Numbered from the stretch's first letter, positions 34,918 through 44,526 are shown. The stretch: DNA of 64,000 bases from Sphaerisporangium fuscum (GCF_018531465.1 NZ_JAHDTF010000033.1:62001-126000); one strand, 5' to 3'. Numbers and translations are program-made. The notes: generated from the sequence alone by a model not told the origin.

Positions 34918-37900
34918 GCCGCCCGAGGGCCTGCCGTGCCCGCTCGGCCCAGTGCGGGGAACCCACCTGCTCGGCCACCTGGACGGCCTGCTCGAAGTGA
35001 CCGGCCGCGACGTCGGCACGGCCGAGGAGCAGCGCGATGTCGCCGAGGATGTGCGCGACCGGTCCGACCGTGACCGAACCGCAGTGCAGCCCGCCCAGCT
35101 CGCCCCGCCATGGCAGGAGCTCCTCGTAGCACCGCTCCGCGATCCGGTGGTCGCCCAGCGCCACCGCGGTCTCGCCGCGCAGCGACATCATGCCGAGCCA
35201 GGTGTAGTCGCGCGGCACCTCCGACTCCGGATGCCAGACGGCGCGGGCCTCCTCCAGCCGCCCGGCCGCCACCAGGGCTCTGGCGAAGAACTCGGTGAAG
35301 ATGTCCCCCAGCCGCGCGTGCAGTTCCCGCATCTCGGAGAGCATCTCCCCGCCGTCGCCCCGGGCGAGGCCGATGATGAACCGGCCGACGATCCTCTGGA
35401 GGTGCGCGTTCAACCCGCCGGCCGCCTCCATCCGGCTCACGACCTCGGCGTGCCTGCGCCACGACTCCTCGAAGTCGCCACGGATCATGAAGGCGAGCGC
35501 GTCGAAGATGGCCAGGATGCTCAGGGCCAGGCCGAACTGGCCGCTGGTGGAGTACTCCACCGCGCGGTCCGCATGGTGCCTGGCGGTCTCCAGGTCGTTG
35601 TGCCCGAGGGCCACCATGAAGAGCGAGTGGTGCGCCTGCGTCTGGTAGGCCAGCAGCCCGTGCCGGGCTCCGACGTCGAGCAGTTCCCGGCCGTTCTCCT
35701 CCAACTCCTCCCGGTGCGCGGGGTGGAGCAGGCTGAAGGAGCGGGCGTTGAGCGCCCGGCACAGCAGTTCCGGGTCGTCGAGGCGGCGGGCGATCTCCAG
35801 CGCCTCGACGCCGGCCGCCTCCGCCCGCCGGAGGTCGTGCCCCTCCACCTCGAAGGTCAGGGTCACGAGCAGCCGGCACCGCATCGAGCCCTCGGCGCCG
35901 GCGAGCGCCTCCTCGATGGCAGCGACCAGGCCGGCGTTCATGATGCGGTTCGGCTGGATCGTCCAGGTGACCGGCGCGTCGTACGCGGTGAGGGCCCGGG
36001 CGACGGCCTCGCGGTCCCCCGTGCGCCGGGCCTCGGCCAGCGCCTCGGCCCTGGCGTCCAGCGCGCCGAGCACGTCGCCGGCGTGGGCACGGGCCGAGAC
36101 GAGCCTGCACAGCAGGTCCAGGCGCCGCGGGTCACGCTCGTCCGCCAGCAGGTCGAGGGCCCCCTGGAGCAGGCGCGCGGCCTCCGCGTGCGCGTGCAGG
36201 CCCGCGGCGCGCCTGGCCGCCGCGGCCGCGTACTCCACCGCGCGCCCCACCGTACGGGTCGTGGCGGCCGCGAGGGCGTGGTGCCCGAGGGCGGCCACGT
36301 CGGCCGGGCAGACGCGCTCCAGCGCCGTGAGGACGCGCCCGTGCAGGCGGGCCCGGCGGATCTTCGGGGTGTCCTCGTACAACGTCTCCTGGACCAGCAC
36401 GTGGGCGAAGCGGACGTGGCCGGGGCGAGGCTCGGCGAGCAGCCCGGTCAGCACCCCGGCCTCCAGCCCGGCGAGGACGGTCTCCTCGTCGGCGGCGTCG
36501 TGCATCGCGAGGAGCACTTCCACGTCGACGTCCCTGCCGACGATGGCGGCGTCGCGCAGGACGGTCTGGGCCGTACCGGGCAGCCTGGCCACCCTGCGGC
36601 GGATCAGGTCCCGCACTCCGGGAGGCAGGGCGTGGACGGCCGCGGAGCCGTCGGTGGCCAGCAGCCGCGCGGTCTCGCAGACGAACAGAGGATTGCCGCC
36701 CGTGCGCTCGGTCACGACGCGCGCCGTCGCGGCGTCGACCCGTAGGCCGGAACGGTCCAGGAGGAGGCGCGCCACCTCGGCCTCGTCCAGGCCCGGCAGG
36801 TCGAGGTGGGCGGCGGTGCGGGCCGCCAGGGCCGCCCGGGTCGCCGTCAGATCGGCCTCGGCCTCGGCGGGACGGTAGGACGCCACGACGAGCACCGGCG
36901 TGGCGGGGACGGCGAGGTACCTCAGTAGGTGCAGCGTCTCACCGTCGGCCCGGTGCACGTCCTCCAGGACGACCAGCAGCGGAGCCGACGCGGCCACGCC
37001 GGTGAGGTACTCGGCCAGGGCGCGGGCGAGCAGGAACTGCGCGGACGTCGCGCCGTCGTCGGTCAGCAGCGGCGCGAGCCGTGCCGCCAGGTCGTGCGAG
37101 GGCGGGCGGTGCGCGACGAGGCCGCGGAGGACCTCACTCCAGGCCCAGCCGGGAGGAGCACCGCCGCCGGTCTCAGGGCAGCGGCCGTAGGCGACCAGCA
37201 GGCCCTCCCGCTCGGCCAGCGCGGCGAGGGCGTCGAGCAGGGTGCTCTTGCCGGACCCGGCGTCGCCCGCCACCCAGACCATCCGGAAGCCGTCCGCGGG
37301 CCGCCGGACGACCTCCTCCAGCCGCCCGAGCTCCGCCGCGCGGCCGACCATCTCGGGCTCCCGCCGCACGTCGGGGACGGCCGGTCGCGGCTCCGGAGGG
37401 GGAGGCCAGGGGTCCGGTGCGGCCGACCTGCGATCCAGGGAGGCCGCCTGGACGAGGATGTCGGCCTCCAGCTCCCGCAGGGCGGGACCGGGGTCCAGCC
37501 CGAGCTCCTCCGCCAGATGCCGCCGGGCCTTGCGCAGCACGGTGAGGGCGTCACCCTGCCTGCCCGAGCGGTACAGGGCGAGGGCGAGCAACCGGACGGC
37601 GTTCTCCCTCAGCGGGTGCGCCCGTACGTGGTTCTCCAGGTCGGGTACGGCCTCCACGTGGCGTCCCAGCCCGAGGTGCGCCTCGGCCCGGTACTCCAGG
37701 GCGGCCAGGCGCAGCTCCTCCAGCCTGGCCACCTCGGGCGCCGCCCACTCCTCCTCGGCGAACTCGCCGTAGGGCCGGTCCCCGAAGAGGGCGAGGGCCT
37801 GGTCGATCAGCGCGGCGGCCTCGGCGTACGCGCCGGAGACGAGGCCGGCGGCGCCGGCCTCGAGCATCCGGGGGAACCGCCAGACGTCGACGTCGTCGGG

Positions 37901-38197
37901 GCCCAGTTGAAGCCTGTATCCGGGAGGGGCGCTGACCAGCACCGACGCCGGTGTTCTCGGACGCCTGTCCGGTTCGAGGGCACGGCGGAGGTTGGAGACG
38001 TACACCTGGAGCGCGGCGAGCGCCTTGGGCGGCGGCTGGCCCTGCCAGAGGTCGTCGATGAACCGGTCGGTGGAGACGACGCGGCCGCCCTCGGCGACCA
38101 GGCGCGCCAGTACGGCGCGCTGCCGGGCGGTCCCGAGATCGACGTCCGTGCCGCCGACACTCGCGCGCAGGGTACCGAGAACCGATATCCGGACCAT
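34889..38197 (-). CDS. AfsR/SARP-family regulator with AAA ATPase
   Basis: A 1102-residue regulator. The N-terminus is an OmpR-type winged helix (about 1-95; ISVLGTLRASVGGTDVDLGT opens it). The bacterial transcriptional activation domain (BTAD) spans about 95-245. The AAA module has Walker A VAGDAGSGKSTLLDAL (about 310-325) and Walker B LVVLEDVHRADGE. The rest is TPR-like. Such proteins activate antibiotic clusters or global metabolism; no biosynthetic cluster is in the window, so its targets are elsewhere or it is global. Start at 38197 (MVRISVLG). Confidence 0.92.
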   Translation of the reverse strand: MVRISVLGTLRASVGGTDVDLGTARQRAVLARLVAEGGRVVSTDRFIDDLWQGQPPPKALAALQVYVSNLRRALEPDRRPRTPASVLVSAPPGYRLQLGPDDVDVWRFPRMLEAGAAGLVSGAYAEAAALIDQALALFGDRPYGEFAEEEWAAPEVARLEELRLAALEYRAEAHLGLGRHVEAVPDLENHVRAHPLRENAVRLLALALYRSGRQGDALTVLRKARRHLAEELGLDPGPALRELEADILVQAASLDRRSAAPDPWPPPPEPRPAVPDVRREPEMVGRAAELGRLEEVVRRPADGFRMVWVAGDAGSGKSTLLDALAALAEREGLLVAYGRCPETGGGAPPGWAWSEVLRGLVAHRPPSHDLAARLAPLLTDDGATSAQFLLARALAEYLTGVAASAPLLVVLEDVHRADGETLHLLRYLAVPATPVLVVASYRPAEAEADLTATRAALAARTAAHLDLPGLDEAEVARLLLDRSGLRVDAATARVVTERTGGNPLFVCETARLLATDGSAAVHALPPGVRDLIRRRVARLPGTAQTVLRDAAIVGRDVDVEVLLAMHDAADEETVLAGLEAGVLTGLLAEPRPGHVRFAHVLVQETLYEDTPKIRRARLHGRVLTALERVCPADVAALGHHALAAATTRTVGRAVEYAAAAARRAAGLHAHAEAARLLQGALDLLADERDPRRLDLLCRLVSARAHAGDVLGALDARAEALAEARRTGDREAVARALTAYDAPVTWTIQPNRIMNAGLVAAIEEALAGAEGSMRCRLLVTLTFEVEGHDLRRAEAAGVEALEIARRLDDPELLCRALNARSFSLLHPAHREELEENGRELLDVGARHGLLAYQTQAHHSLFMVALGHNDLETARHHADRAVEYSTSGQFGLALSILAIFDALAFMIRGDFEESWRRHAEVVSRMEAAGGLNAHLQRIVGRFIIGLARGDGGEMLSEMRELHARLGDIFTEFFARALVAAGRLEEARAVWHPESEVPRDYTWLGMMSLRGETAVALGDHRIAERCYEELLPWRGELGGLHCGSVTVGPVAHILGDIALLLGRADVAAGHFEQAVQVAEQVGSPHWAERARQALGRLRPPRAARR

Positions 38198-38346
38198 GCC
38201 GCAAGCATTATGTCGCCGGAATCCGGTTCCACCTATTACTGGCTGATATCGGGCTCATAACCGGTCTCAGGAAGTCGTCCACCGAGACTCTTGTCCTCTT
38301 GTTCAACAATATTTACCGTTGAGGGGACTCACCCTGGAGGTCCCTG

Positions 38347-39315
38347 ATGTCCTTACGTACCACGCTGGTGTCGGCCGCGACGGTGGCGGCCCTGATCGCT
38401 GCTGTCGTCACCACGATCGGGCTGTTCCACGGCTTCGACAGCACCAACGGCGGAGAGGTCGCCGTCATCCGCGACGGCGGCCCGCTCGACGACAACCGCG
38501 TCCGCGACGTCATCGACCCGGGCTCCGGGCTCACGTGGACCGGCTGGTGGTCGCAGGTCCACAAGTACCCCGCCCAGCAGCGCTTCTACACGATCACCGC
38601 CGACGCCAAGCGCAGCACCCTGCTCGGCGTCGACGTGGTGACGGTGCCGAGCAGCGACGGCGTCAACATGGGCATCGAGGGGACCCTGTACTTCTCGATG
38701 AACCTCGACCACCAGACGCTGAAACTGTTCGACGACAAGTTCGGCACCCGCCGGTTCCGCGGCCAGGACAACGAGATGCGTTACGCCTGGGACGGCGAGG
38801 AAGGGTGGTCCGGCTTCTTCGGGCAGGCCATCCGCCCCGTCATCGACAACGCCCTGCGCAGCCAGGTCGGCGCGTTCCGGTGCGCCGAACTGGTCTCCTC
38901 CTGCGCTTTCGTGGAGAGCGGCGCCCAGCAGAAGGCCATCCGGCTCGCCCCCCAGGACAACAACGCCACCCTCACCAAGGTGCAGAACGCCATCAACAGC
39001 ACGCTCGAACGCGACGTGCAGCAGATGCTGGGGGCGAGGTTCCTGGTCGACCTGAAGTTCAACCTGGTCAGGGTCACCCTGCCGGCCCAGGTGCAGGCGG
39101 CGGTCGACCGCTCGCAGGCGGCCTTCGCCGCCGTGGCCGAGGCCCAGGCCACCGTCGCCTCGGCCCGCGCGCAGGCCGAGGCGAACAAGGTGCGCCAGGA
39201 CGGCTACAACAAGTGCGGCACCTGCGCCGAGATCGAGAAACTGAAGGCGCTGCCGCAGGGCATCACGGTGTACGCCCCGGGCAACGCCGGCGGCGTCGCC
39301 CTGCCCACCAAGTAG
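38347..39315 (+). CDS. SPFH/Band 7 domain membrane protein
   Basis: A 322-residue prohibitin-like protein. One N-terminal hydrophobic segment (about 6-27) anchors it, a SPFH beta domain spans about 35-215, and a coiled-coil (about 235-285, QAAFAAVAEAQATVASARAQ) follows. A CGTC pair sits at about 291-294 (NKCGTCAEIEK). Start at 38347 after CTGGAGGTCCCTG. Two additional Cys in RCAELVSSC. Forms membrane scaffolds in general; cargo unknown. TTGTTCAACAA at 38299-38309 is a small palindrome in its promoter region. Confidence 0.85.
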   Translation: MSLRTTLVSAATVAALIAAVVTTIGLFHGFDSTNGGEVAVIRDGGPLDDNRVRDVIDPGSGLTWTGWWSQVHKYPAQQRFYTITADAKRSTLLGVDVVTVPSSDGVNMGIEGTLYFSMNLDHQTLKLFDDKFGTRRFRGQDNEMRYAWDGEEGWSGFFGQAIRPVIDNALRSQVGAFRCAELVSSCAFVESGAQQKAIRLAPQDNNATLTKVQNAINSTLERDVQQMLGARFLVDLKFNLVRVTLPAQVQAAVDRSQAAFAAVAEAQATVASARAQAEANKVRQDGYNKCGTCAEIEKLKALPQGITVYAPGNAGGVALPTK

Positions 39316-39322
39316 GGCCCGG

Positions 39323-39796
39323 TCAGGACTGGTACGACTCGGCGAGGGCGTTGAAACGGGCGAGCATCGTCGCCAGCAGCCGTACGTCCTCCTGCGGCCA
39401 GGTGCTGAGCAGCGCGTAGAACCGCTGCTGGCGCGCCAGCCTGGCGCCCTCCAGCCGTGTGCGGCCCTCCTCGGTGAGGGCCAGCAGGTGGGCACGGCCG
39501 TCGAGCGGGTCGGGCTGGCGGCCGATCAGGCCGAGCTCCTCCAGCACCTTCAACTGGCGGCTGATCGTGGCCTTGCCGACCCCGAAGTACGCCGCCAGGT
39601 CACTCGGACGGGCCGGGGCCGCCTCGTCGATGCGGACGAGGATGCCGTACGCGCCCGGCTCCAGCTCCGGGTGCACCTGGCGTCCCATCTCCGCCGACAT
39701 CGACCGTGAACGCCGGAACAGCACGCCGAGCTGGCGCTCCAGGGCGCAGTACGCCTCGTACTCGTCCACCGGCACCGCCGACTGGGTCTCGGTCAT
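39323..39796 (-). CDS. MarR-family regulator (last gene of exporter operon)
   Basis: A 157-residue winged-helix protein. PSDLAAYFGVGKATISRQLK is the recognition region (about 63-82), followed by the wing RQPDPLDGRAHLLALTEEGR. Starts at 39796 after GGGGAGGCGAC, 16 bases after the YceI-like gene. It is the second MarR gene of this unit; the other lies at the front of the operon. Confidence 0.9.
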   Translation of the reverse strand: MTETQSAVPVDEYEAYCALERQLGVLFRRSRSMSAEMGRQVHPELEPGAYGILVRIDEAAPARPSDLAAYFGVGKATISRQLKVLEELGLIGRQPDPLDGRAHLLALTEEGRTRLEGARLARQQRFYALLSTWPQEDVRLLATMLARFNALAESYQS

Positions 39797-39815
39797 CACG
39801 TCGCCTCCCCTCCCT

Positions 39816-40688
39816 TCATTCCCCCTGCACCGCCTGGATGTCCAGCTCCACCTTCAGCGTCGCGCCGATCAGCGAGATCCCCGCCGCCACCACCTGGTTG
39901 TAGTTCATGGCGAAGTCCTCACGGGTGAGCTCGGTGACCGCCTGGAACGCCGCGCGGAGCCCACCCCAGGGATCGGGACTCGTACCGAGGTAGGTCAGGT
40001 CGAGATCGACCGGGCGGGTGATGCCGCCCAGCGTCAGCTCGCCCTCCACCGTCCATCGGTCGGGACCGGCGGCGCGCAGGGCGGTGCTCCGGTAATAGAT
40101 CACCGGATGCGCCGCCACGTCAAGGAAGTCCGCCGAACGCAGGTGGTCGTCGCGCGTCCGGTTGCCGGTGTCGATCGACTCCGCCTCGATCCGCGCCACC
40201 ACGCCCGACGCCTCGGCGGTGGCGCCGATCTCGATGCGCCCGGCGAACTCCGAGAACCTTCCCTGCACGCTGGACAGCCCGAGGTGCTGCGCGGTCGCCG
40301 CCACCTTGGAGTGCGCCGGATCGATGATCCACACCCCGGGCGGCGGCAGCTCCACGCCGCCCTGCCGGGCCAGCACCAGAACGCCCAGCTCGGCGCTGCC
40401 GGACCCCGTCGCGATCGCCGTTGATGCGACCGGCGCGTACCCGAGGGCCGTGACCACGACCGTGTACGGGCCGGGGGCGAGCGGGGCGGTCGCGACGTTG
40501 CCGTCGGTGTCCGCCTCGGCCCGCGCGACCTGCCTGCCGGACATGTCCGTCACGGTGACGACCGCGTGCGGCACCGCCCAGCCGTCCTTCGTCCGCACGA
40601 CGGCCCGAAGTCCGCGCCGCCCGGTGGTCACGCCCTGAGCGGCGTGATGGCTCGTGTACATCGTGCTCTCACTTTCCGCCGCGGTCAT
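39816..40688 (-). CDS. YceI-family protein with N-terminal carboxypeptidase-regulatory-like domain
   Basis: A 290-residue fusion. About 25-100 is a seven-strand Ig-like domain of the carboxypeptidase regulatory type (AVVRTKDGWAVPHAVVTVTD, DGNVATAPLAPGPYTVVVTA). About 115-288 is a YceI lipocalin-like barrel (WIIDPAHSKVAATAQHLGLS; GELTLGGITRPVDLDLTYLG), which binds isoprenoid-type lipids. There is no signal peptide. Its ATG overlaps the MFS stop as ATGA (40688-40685), so the two are translationally coupled. The same Ig-like domain type is repeated at the MFS C-terminus. Confidence 0.88.
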   Translation of the reverse strand: MTAAESESTMYTSHHAAQGVTTGRRGLRAVVRTKDGWAVPHAVVTVTDMSGRQVARAEADTDGNVATAPLAPGPYTVVVTALGYAPVASTAIATGSGSAELGVLVLARQGGVELPPPGVWIIDPAHSKVAATAQHLGLSSVQGRFSEFAGRIEIGATAEASGVVARIEAESIDTGNRTRDDHLRSADFLDVAAHPVIYYRSTALRAAGPDRWTVEGELTLGGITRPVDLDLTYLGTSPDPWGGLRAAFQAVTELTREDFAMNYNQVVAAGISLIGATLKVELDIQAVQGE

Positions 40689-43168
40689 TCGGCGTGGCCG
40701 AGCCACAGGTCGTGGGCGTCGTCACCCCGCCCGTTGATCGTCAGGGTGCTGGCCACGGGCGGGTAGCCGGTCGCGATGACGGTGTACTGGCCGCCGGTGA
40801 GGTCGGCGAAGGCGTACTCGCCGTCCTCGCCGGTCGTCGAGGTGCCGACGACGTTGCCCGCGGCGTCGAGCAGCGTGACCCGGGCGTCGGCCAGCGGGCG
40901 GCCGTCCTTCACCCGGACCGTGCCGTGCACGTGCGCGCCGAGCAGCAGTTCGACGTCCTGCCGGGTCTGGCCGGCGCCGACCTCGACGGGCACGGCGGCC
41001 GGACGGTGGCCCTCGGCGCTGACCGCGAGCGTGTAGGTGCCCGCCACGACGCCGGCGAAGCCGAAGGCGCCGTCCGCGCCGGTCGTGCCGGTGGTGACGA
41101 CCTCGCCGCGCACGTCCGTCACGACGACCATCGCGCCCTCGACCGGCGCGCCCAGCGGGTCCCGCACGACGCCGATCAGCTTGCCCGAGCCCGTCAGCAC
41201 CAGGTCGAAGTCGAGGGGCCGGTCACCGACGACGAGCGTGGCGACCTGCGGGTCGTGGTCGGCCGCCGAGGCGATGAGCACGTAGGTGCCGCTGCCGGGC
41301 GTCCACAGGCTGTACCCGCCCTCGGCCTGTGTGACCGCGCGGCCGAGCTGGTGGCCGCGTACGTCGATCAGGGTCAGGGTCGCGTGGCCCACAGGGGAGC
41401 CGTCGGCGCCCCGGATGAACCCGCGGATGCCGCTCCCGTTCTCGGCGCCCGCGGGCGGCGCTCCGACGGCCGGCACGTCCCTGGTGTCGGAAAGGGGGCT
41501 GTCGCTCAGGGCGAGCTCCTGGTCCTCCCAGCCCGCGGGCTCCTCGGCCTCGCGCTGGGCGTGGCGGCCGGGCACGACACCGTTGCCGCGGGCCGGGGCG
41601 TGCTCGTCGGCGCCGGCGCGGATCTGCTCGGCGCTGGCGGTGCGCAGCGGGATCTCCTTGATGAACAGGATGGCCAGCAGGGCCAGCAGGGCGCACGGCG
41701 CCGCGTACAGGAACACGTCGCCGACGCCGTGGCCGTAGGCGTCCTCCACCACGCCGCGGACCGGGGCGGGCAGCTCGGACAGCCGGGGCACGCCGCCACC
41801 CGCCGGGGCGCTGTGGATGCCCAGCTTGGCCAGGCCCTCCCGCAGGTAGTCGGTCACCCGGTGACCGAGCACCGCGCCGAGCGCCGACACGCCGATCGCT
41901 CCGCCGAGGGTACGGAAGAACGCCACGACCGAGCTGGCCGCGCCGAGCTCCTGCGGGCGGACCTGGTTCTGGACGGACAGGACGAGGTTCTGCATGGTCA
42001 TGCCGACACCGGCGCCCATGCAGAACATGTAGATCGCCAGCACCCAGTACTCGGTGTCGTACCGCAGCGTCCCCATCAGGCCGAACCCGGCCGTGAGGAA
42101 CAGGCCGCCGATGATGAGGAAGATCTTCCAGCGGCCGGTACGCGTGATGATCTGCCCCGCGACCGTCGACGAGATCGCCAGCCCGAGGATCATCGGCAGG
42201 GTCATGACACCGGCCATCGTCGGCGTCTCACCGCGCGCGAGCTGGAAGTACTGGCTCAGAAAGGTGGTGGCGCCGAACATCGCGACGCCGACGAGGAGGC
42301 TGGCCAGCACGGCCAGGCTGATCGCGCTCTTGCGGAACAGGCGCAGCGGGACGATCGGCTCCTCGGCCTTGGACTCGACGAGCAGGAAGAGCAGTGCCAG
42401 CACGACGGCGCCGCCGACCATGGCCGCGGTCTGCCAGGACATCCAGTCGTACTTGTTCCCGGCGAACGACACCCACACCAGCAGCAGCGACACGGCCGCG
42501 GTGATCAGCGTGGCGCCGGCCCAGTCGATGCGCACCTCGCGCCGGTAGACGGGGACGTGCAGCGTCTTCTGCAGGACGATCAGCGCGACCAGGGCGAACG
42601 GGACGCCGACGTAGAAGCACCAGCGCCAGCCGAGCCACGAGGTGTCGACGATGACGCCGCCGATCAGCGGGCCGCCGATGGTGGCGAGGGCGAACACCGC
42701 GCCAAGGTAGCCGGAGTAGCGGCCGCGCTCACGGGGCGAGATGATCGCCGCCATGATCACCTGGGCCAGCGCCGTGAGGCCGCCGGCCCCGAGCCCCTGG
42801 ACCACCCGGGCCGCGATCAGCATCCCGGGATTCTGCGCCAGACCCGCGAACGCCGAACCGGCGACGAAGACCACCAGGCCGAGCTGAACCAGCACCTTCT
42901 TGCTCGTCAGGTCGGCGAGCTTGCCCCAGATCGGGGTGGAGACAGTGGTGGCGAGCAGCGACGCGGTGATGACCCAGGTGTAGGTGGTCTCGTCCGCTTT
43001 CAGGTCGGCGATGATCGTGGGCAGCGCGTTCGACACGACCGTCGACGACAGGATCGCCACGAACATGCCGAGCAGCAGGCCCGATAGCGCTTCCAGGATC
43101 TGCCGATGAGACATCGGGGCGGCGTCGGGGGCCGCCTCCCGAGCTCCGGTCGATACTGCGGTTGCCAT
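40685..43168 (-). CDS. DHA2-family MFS exporter with three C-terminal Ig-like repeats
   Basis: An 827-residue drug:H+ antiporter. Residues about 20-510 have 14 hydrophobic helices, with LADLTSKKVLVQLGLV (motif A) and ARVVQGLGAGGLTALAQVIM (motif C-like). After a polar linker, residues about 585-820 carry three carboxypeptidase-regulatory-like domains, each with G-x-V-x-D/G-x-x-G-x-P then G-x-Y. The ATG at 43168 follows GAAAGGAAATTG and overlaps the MarR stop (TGATG). Such soluble domains on an exporter are unusual. Function: export of an unknown compound under MarR control. Confidence 0.92.
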   Translation of the reverse strand: MATAVSTGAREAAPDAAPMSHRQILEALSGLLLGMFVAILSSTVVSNALPTIIADLKADETTYTWVITASLLATTVSTPIWGKLADLTSKKVLVQLGLVVFVAGSAFAGLAQNPGMLIAARVVQGLGAGGLTALAQVIMAAIISPRERGRYSGYLGAVFALATIGGPLIGGVIVDTSWLGWRWCFYVGVPFALVALIVLQKTLHVPVYRREVRIDWAGATLITAAVSLLLVWVSFAGNKYDWMSWQTAAMVGGAVVLALLFLLVESKAEEPIVPLRLFRKSAISLAVLASLLVGVAMFGATTFLSQYFQLARGETPTMAGVMTLPMILGLAISSTVAGQIITRTGRWKIFLIIGGLFLTAGFGLMGTLRYDTEYWVLAIYMFCMGAGVGMTMQNLVLSVQNQVRPQELGAASSVVAFFRTLGGAIGVSALGAVLGHRVTDYLREGLAKLGIHSAPAGGGVPRLSELPAPVRGVVEDAYGHGVGDVFLYAAPCALLALLAILFIKEIPLRTASAEQIRAGADEHAPARGNGVVPGRHAQREAEEPAGWEDQELALSDSPLSDTRDVPAVGAPPAGAENGSGIRGFIRGADGSPVGHATLTLIDVRGHQLGRAVTQAEGGYSLWTPGSGTYVLIASAADHDPQVATLVVGDRPLDFDLVLTGSGKLIGVVRDPLGAPVEGAMVVVTDVRGEVVTTGTTGADGAFGFAGVVAGTYTLAVSAEGHRPAAVPVEVGAGQTRQDVELLLGAHVHGTVRVKDGRPLADARVTLLDAAGNVVGTSTTGEDGEYAFADLTGGQYTVIATGYPPVASTLTINGRGDDAHDLWLGHAE

Positions 43169-43716
43169 CAATTTCCTTTCGCGGTCTGTGCCGTACGAGC
43201 CGTCCGGGGTGTGGCGGCCGTCTTCGGCTTGGGGGAACGCGGCGCCTCGTGGGGCCGTGCCGCGCGGGAGAAGTGTGAGGGGCAGCCACGGCGGGCGTCG
43301 AAGCTGGCGCGGAGCCGGGCGAGCAGACCGGCGAGCTCGGCGATCTCCTCGTCGTCCCAGTCCTGCAACATGCCGGCGAACATCTGGCGGACATGAGCGG
43401 TGGCCTCCTCGACGATGCGCCCGCCGTCCGGGGCCAGCCGCACGTACCAGGAGCGCCCGTCGCGCGGGTTGGGGATACGCTCGATCCAGCCGTGCTCCTG
43501 CAGGTCCGCCACGTGCCTGCTCACGACGGACTGATCGACGTCGAACAGGTCGGCCAGCTCGCCCAGGCGCAGCTCACCGCACCGGGCCAGCGCCATCAGC
43601 ATGGCGAGACCGGATCGCGGCCCGGCGAAGGGCATCTCGCGCTTGACCGCCCTGATCACCGTGTTCACATCGCTCAATCGGACGAGCAACTCGCCGCAGC
43701 TCTCCTCGGACGCCAT
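43168..43716 (-). CDS. MarR-family regulator (first gene of exporter operon)
   Basis: A 182-residue winged-helix protein. LGELADLFDVDQSVVSRHVA is the DNA-reading region (about 53-72) with wing RIPNPRDGRSWYVRL. The C-terminus is an unusual basic T/A/P-K tail (about 155-182). Its stop overlaps the MFS start. Two MarR-type palindromes lie 18-53 bases upstream of its own ATG, which suggests autorepression of the operon. Confidence 0.92.
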   Translation of the reverse strand: MASEESCGELLVRLSDVNTVIRAVKREMPFAGPRSGLAMLMALARCGELRLGELADLFDVDQSVVSRHVADLQEHGWIERIPNPRDGRSWYVRLAPDGGRIVEEATAHVRQMFAGMLQDWDDEEIAELAGLLARLRASFDARRGCPSHFSRAARPHEAPRSPKPKTAATPRTARTAQTAKGN

Positions 43717-43733
43717 GACCCGCCTCCATCTGG

Positions 43734-43769
43734 TTGCCTAGGGCAAGTATATATTATTGCCTTAAGCAA
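43734..43769. promoter_or_regulatory. Tandem MarR-type operators
   Basis: Two related palindromes: TTGCC-TAG-GGCAA (43734-43746) and TTGCCTTAAGCAA (43757-43769), centres 23 bases apart. TATATT lies between them and would serve as a -10 for the operon. Confidence 0.75.
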
Positions 43770-43901
43770 CTTTCAAGTTGATATGCGGAGATCTGTCCGA
43801 TTTTCGCTGTCCGCCAGGCCACCCGACGCCACGCCCCGGCAGCTCCACCCCACCGACCAACGCCCCACCTACCAGCACCCCGGCGGACGCCCCCACCTCT
43901 C

Positions 43902-43977
43902 CCCGCACTCCCCCTCCCCGCGCTCTCCCCGCACTCCCCCTCCCCGCGCTCTCCCCGCACTCCCCTCCCCGCGCTCC
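43902..43977. repeat. 26-bp C-rich tandem repeat, about 3 copies
   Basis: Unit begins CCCGCACTCCCCCTCCCCGC. Copies at 43902-43927, 43928-43953, and a third, one base shorter and diverging, from 43954. The strand is almost free of G, giving a strong polypyrimidine bias. Confidence 0.9.
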
Positions 43978-44163
43978 ACCCCCGCTCGCGGCTGCGCGTG
44001 CCTCACCACTGGGGCGCCGCGTCGGTGAGAAGCCGTACGGCGAACCCGGCGCCGCCCTACGGCGAGCACCCGGTGAACCGGTTCTAGGAGTCCGGACAAG
44101 ACATCAAGAGGTGCGGCGCGGCCAGGGTTCGTGGCGAAGCCGAGGTATCAAGGGGAGAAAACT

Positions 44164-44526
44164 GTGGAAAGCGCGCCCATCGGGGAGTCACTCCCCCAGC
44201 CGGACGGCACCCCGCGGCCGTTCGCGCCGCTCCGCATACTCGCGGCACCGCCCGGCCTGCCGCTCCTCGGCGCCACCGCCGCCGACGCGTTGCTGTTGTT
44301 GTACGACGCCAGCGCGCCCGGCGGGTACTTCAACGTGTTCCTTCTGACATTCTTCGGGACCCCGGCGATCATCGCCATCTGGATCCTCCGCCTGGCGATC
44401 GCGGTCGCGAGGCGGGACGGCCGCCGGGGCCTCCAGCGTCACTGGGCACGGTGGGCGGCGCTGCCGATCGCCGGCGCACTGGCGATCGGCGCCGTTCACC
44501 TGGACATACCCCTACGAACCCGCTAG
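44164..44526 (+). CDS. Truncated membrane protein (probable nonsense mutation)
   Basis: 120 residues from a GTG at 44164 with strong AAGGGGAG. Two or three hydrophobic segments (ATAADALLLLYDAS; VFLLTFFGTPAIIAIWILRL; WAALPIAGALAIGAVHLDIP). After the TAG at 44524-44526 the same frame continues for about 20 codons (AASEAAFEQLGQDVRTGRVP) in a sensible way, as if one codon had become a stop, and then runs into unrelated sequence. Longer family members are remembered to continue past DxPLRxR. Treat as a truncated relic or a shortened protein; not certain. Confidence 0.55.
   Translation: MESAPIGESLPQPDGTPRPFAPLRILAAPPGLPLLGATAADALLLLYDASAPGGYFNVFLLTFFGTPAIIAIWILRLAIAVARRDGRRGLQRHWARWAALPIAGALAIGAVHLDIPLRTR

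Larger units (their letters stand above)
43717..44163. other. Intergenic region upstream of MarR operon and truncated membrane protein
   Basis: About 450 bases. The left 55 hold the MarR operators. The middle is a C-rich stretch with a 26-bp tandem repeat at 43902-43977. The right end has the ribosome site AAGGGGAG for the gene at 44164. I see no further gene; open frames here have repeat-encoded products. Confidence 0.6.

Noticed and set aside
43902..43977. CRISPR array
   Set aside because: Units are contiguous, C-rich and without spacers; no cas gene is present.
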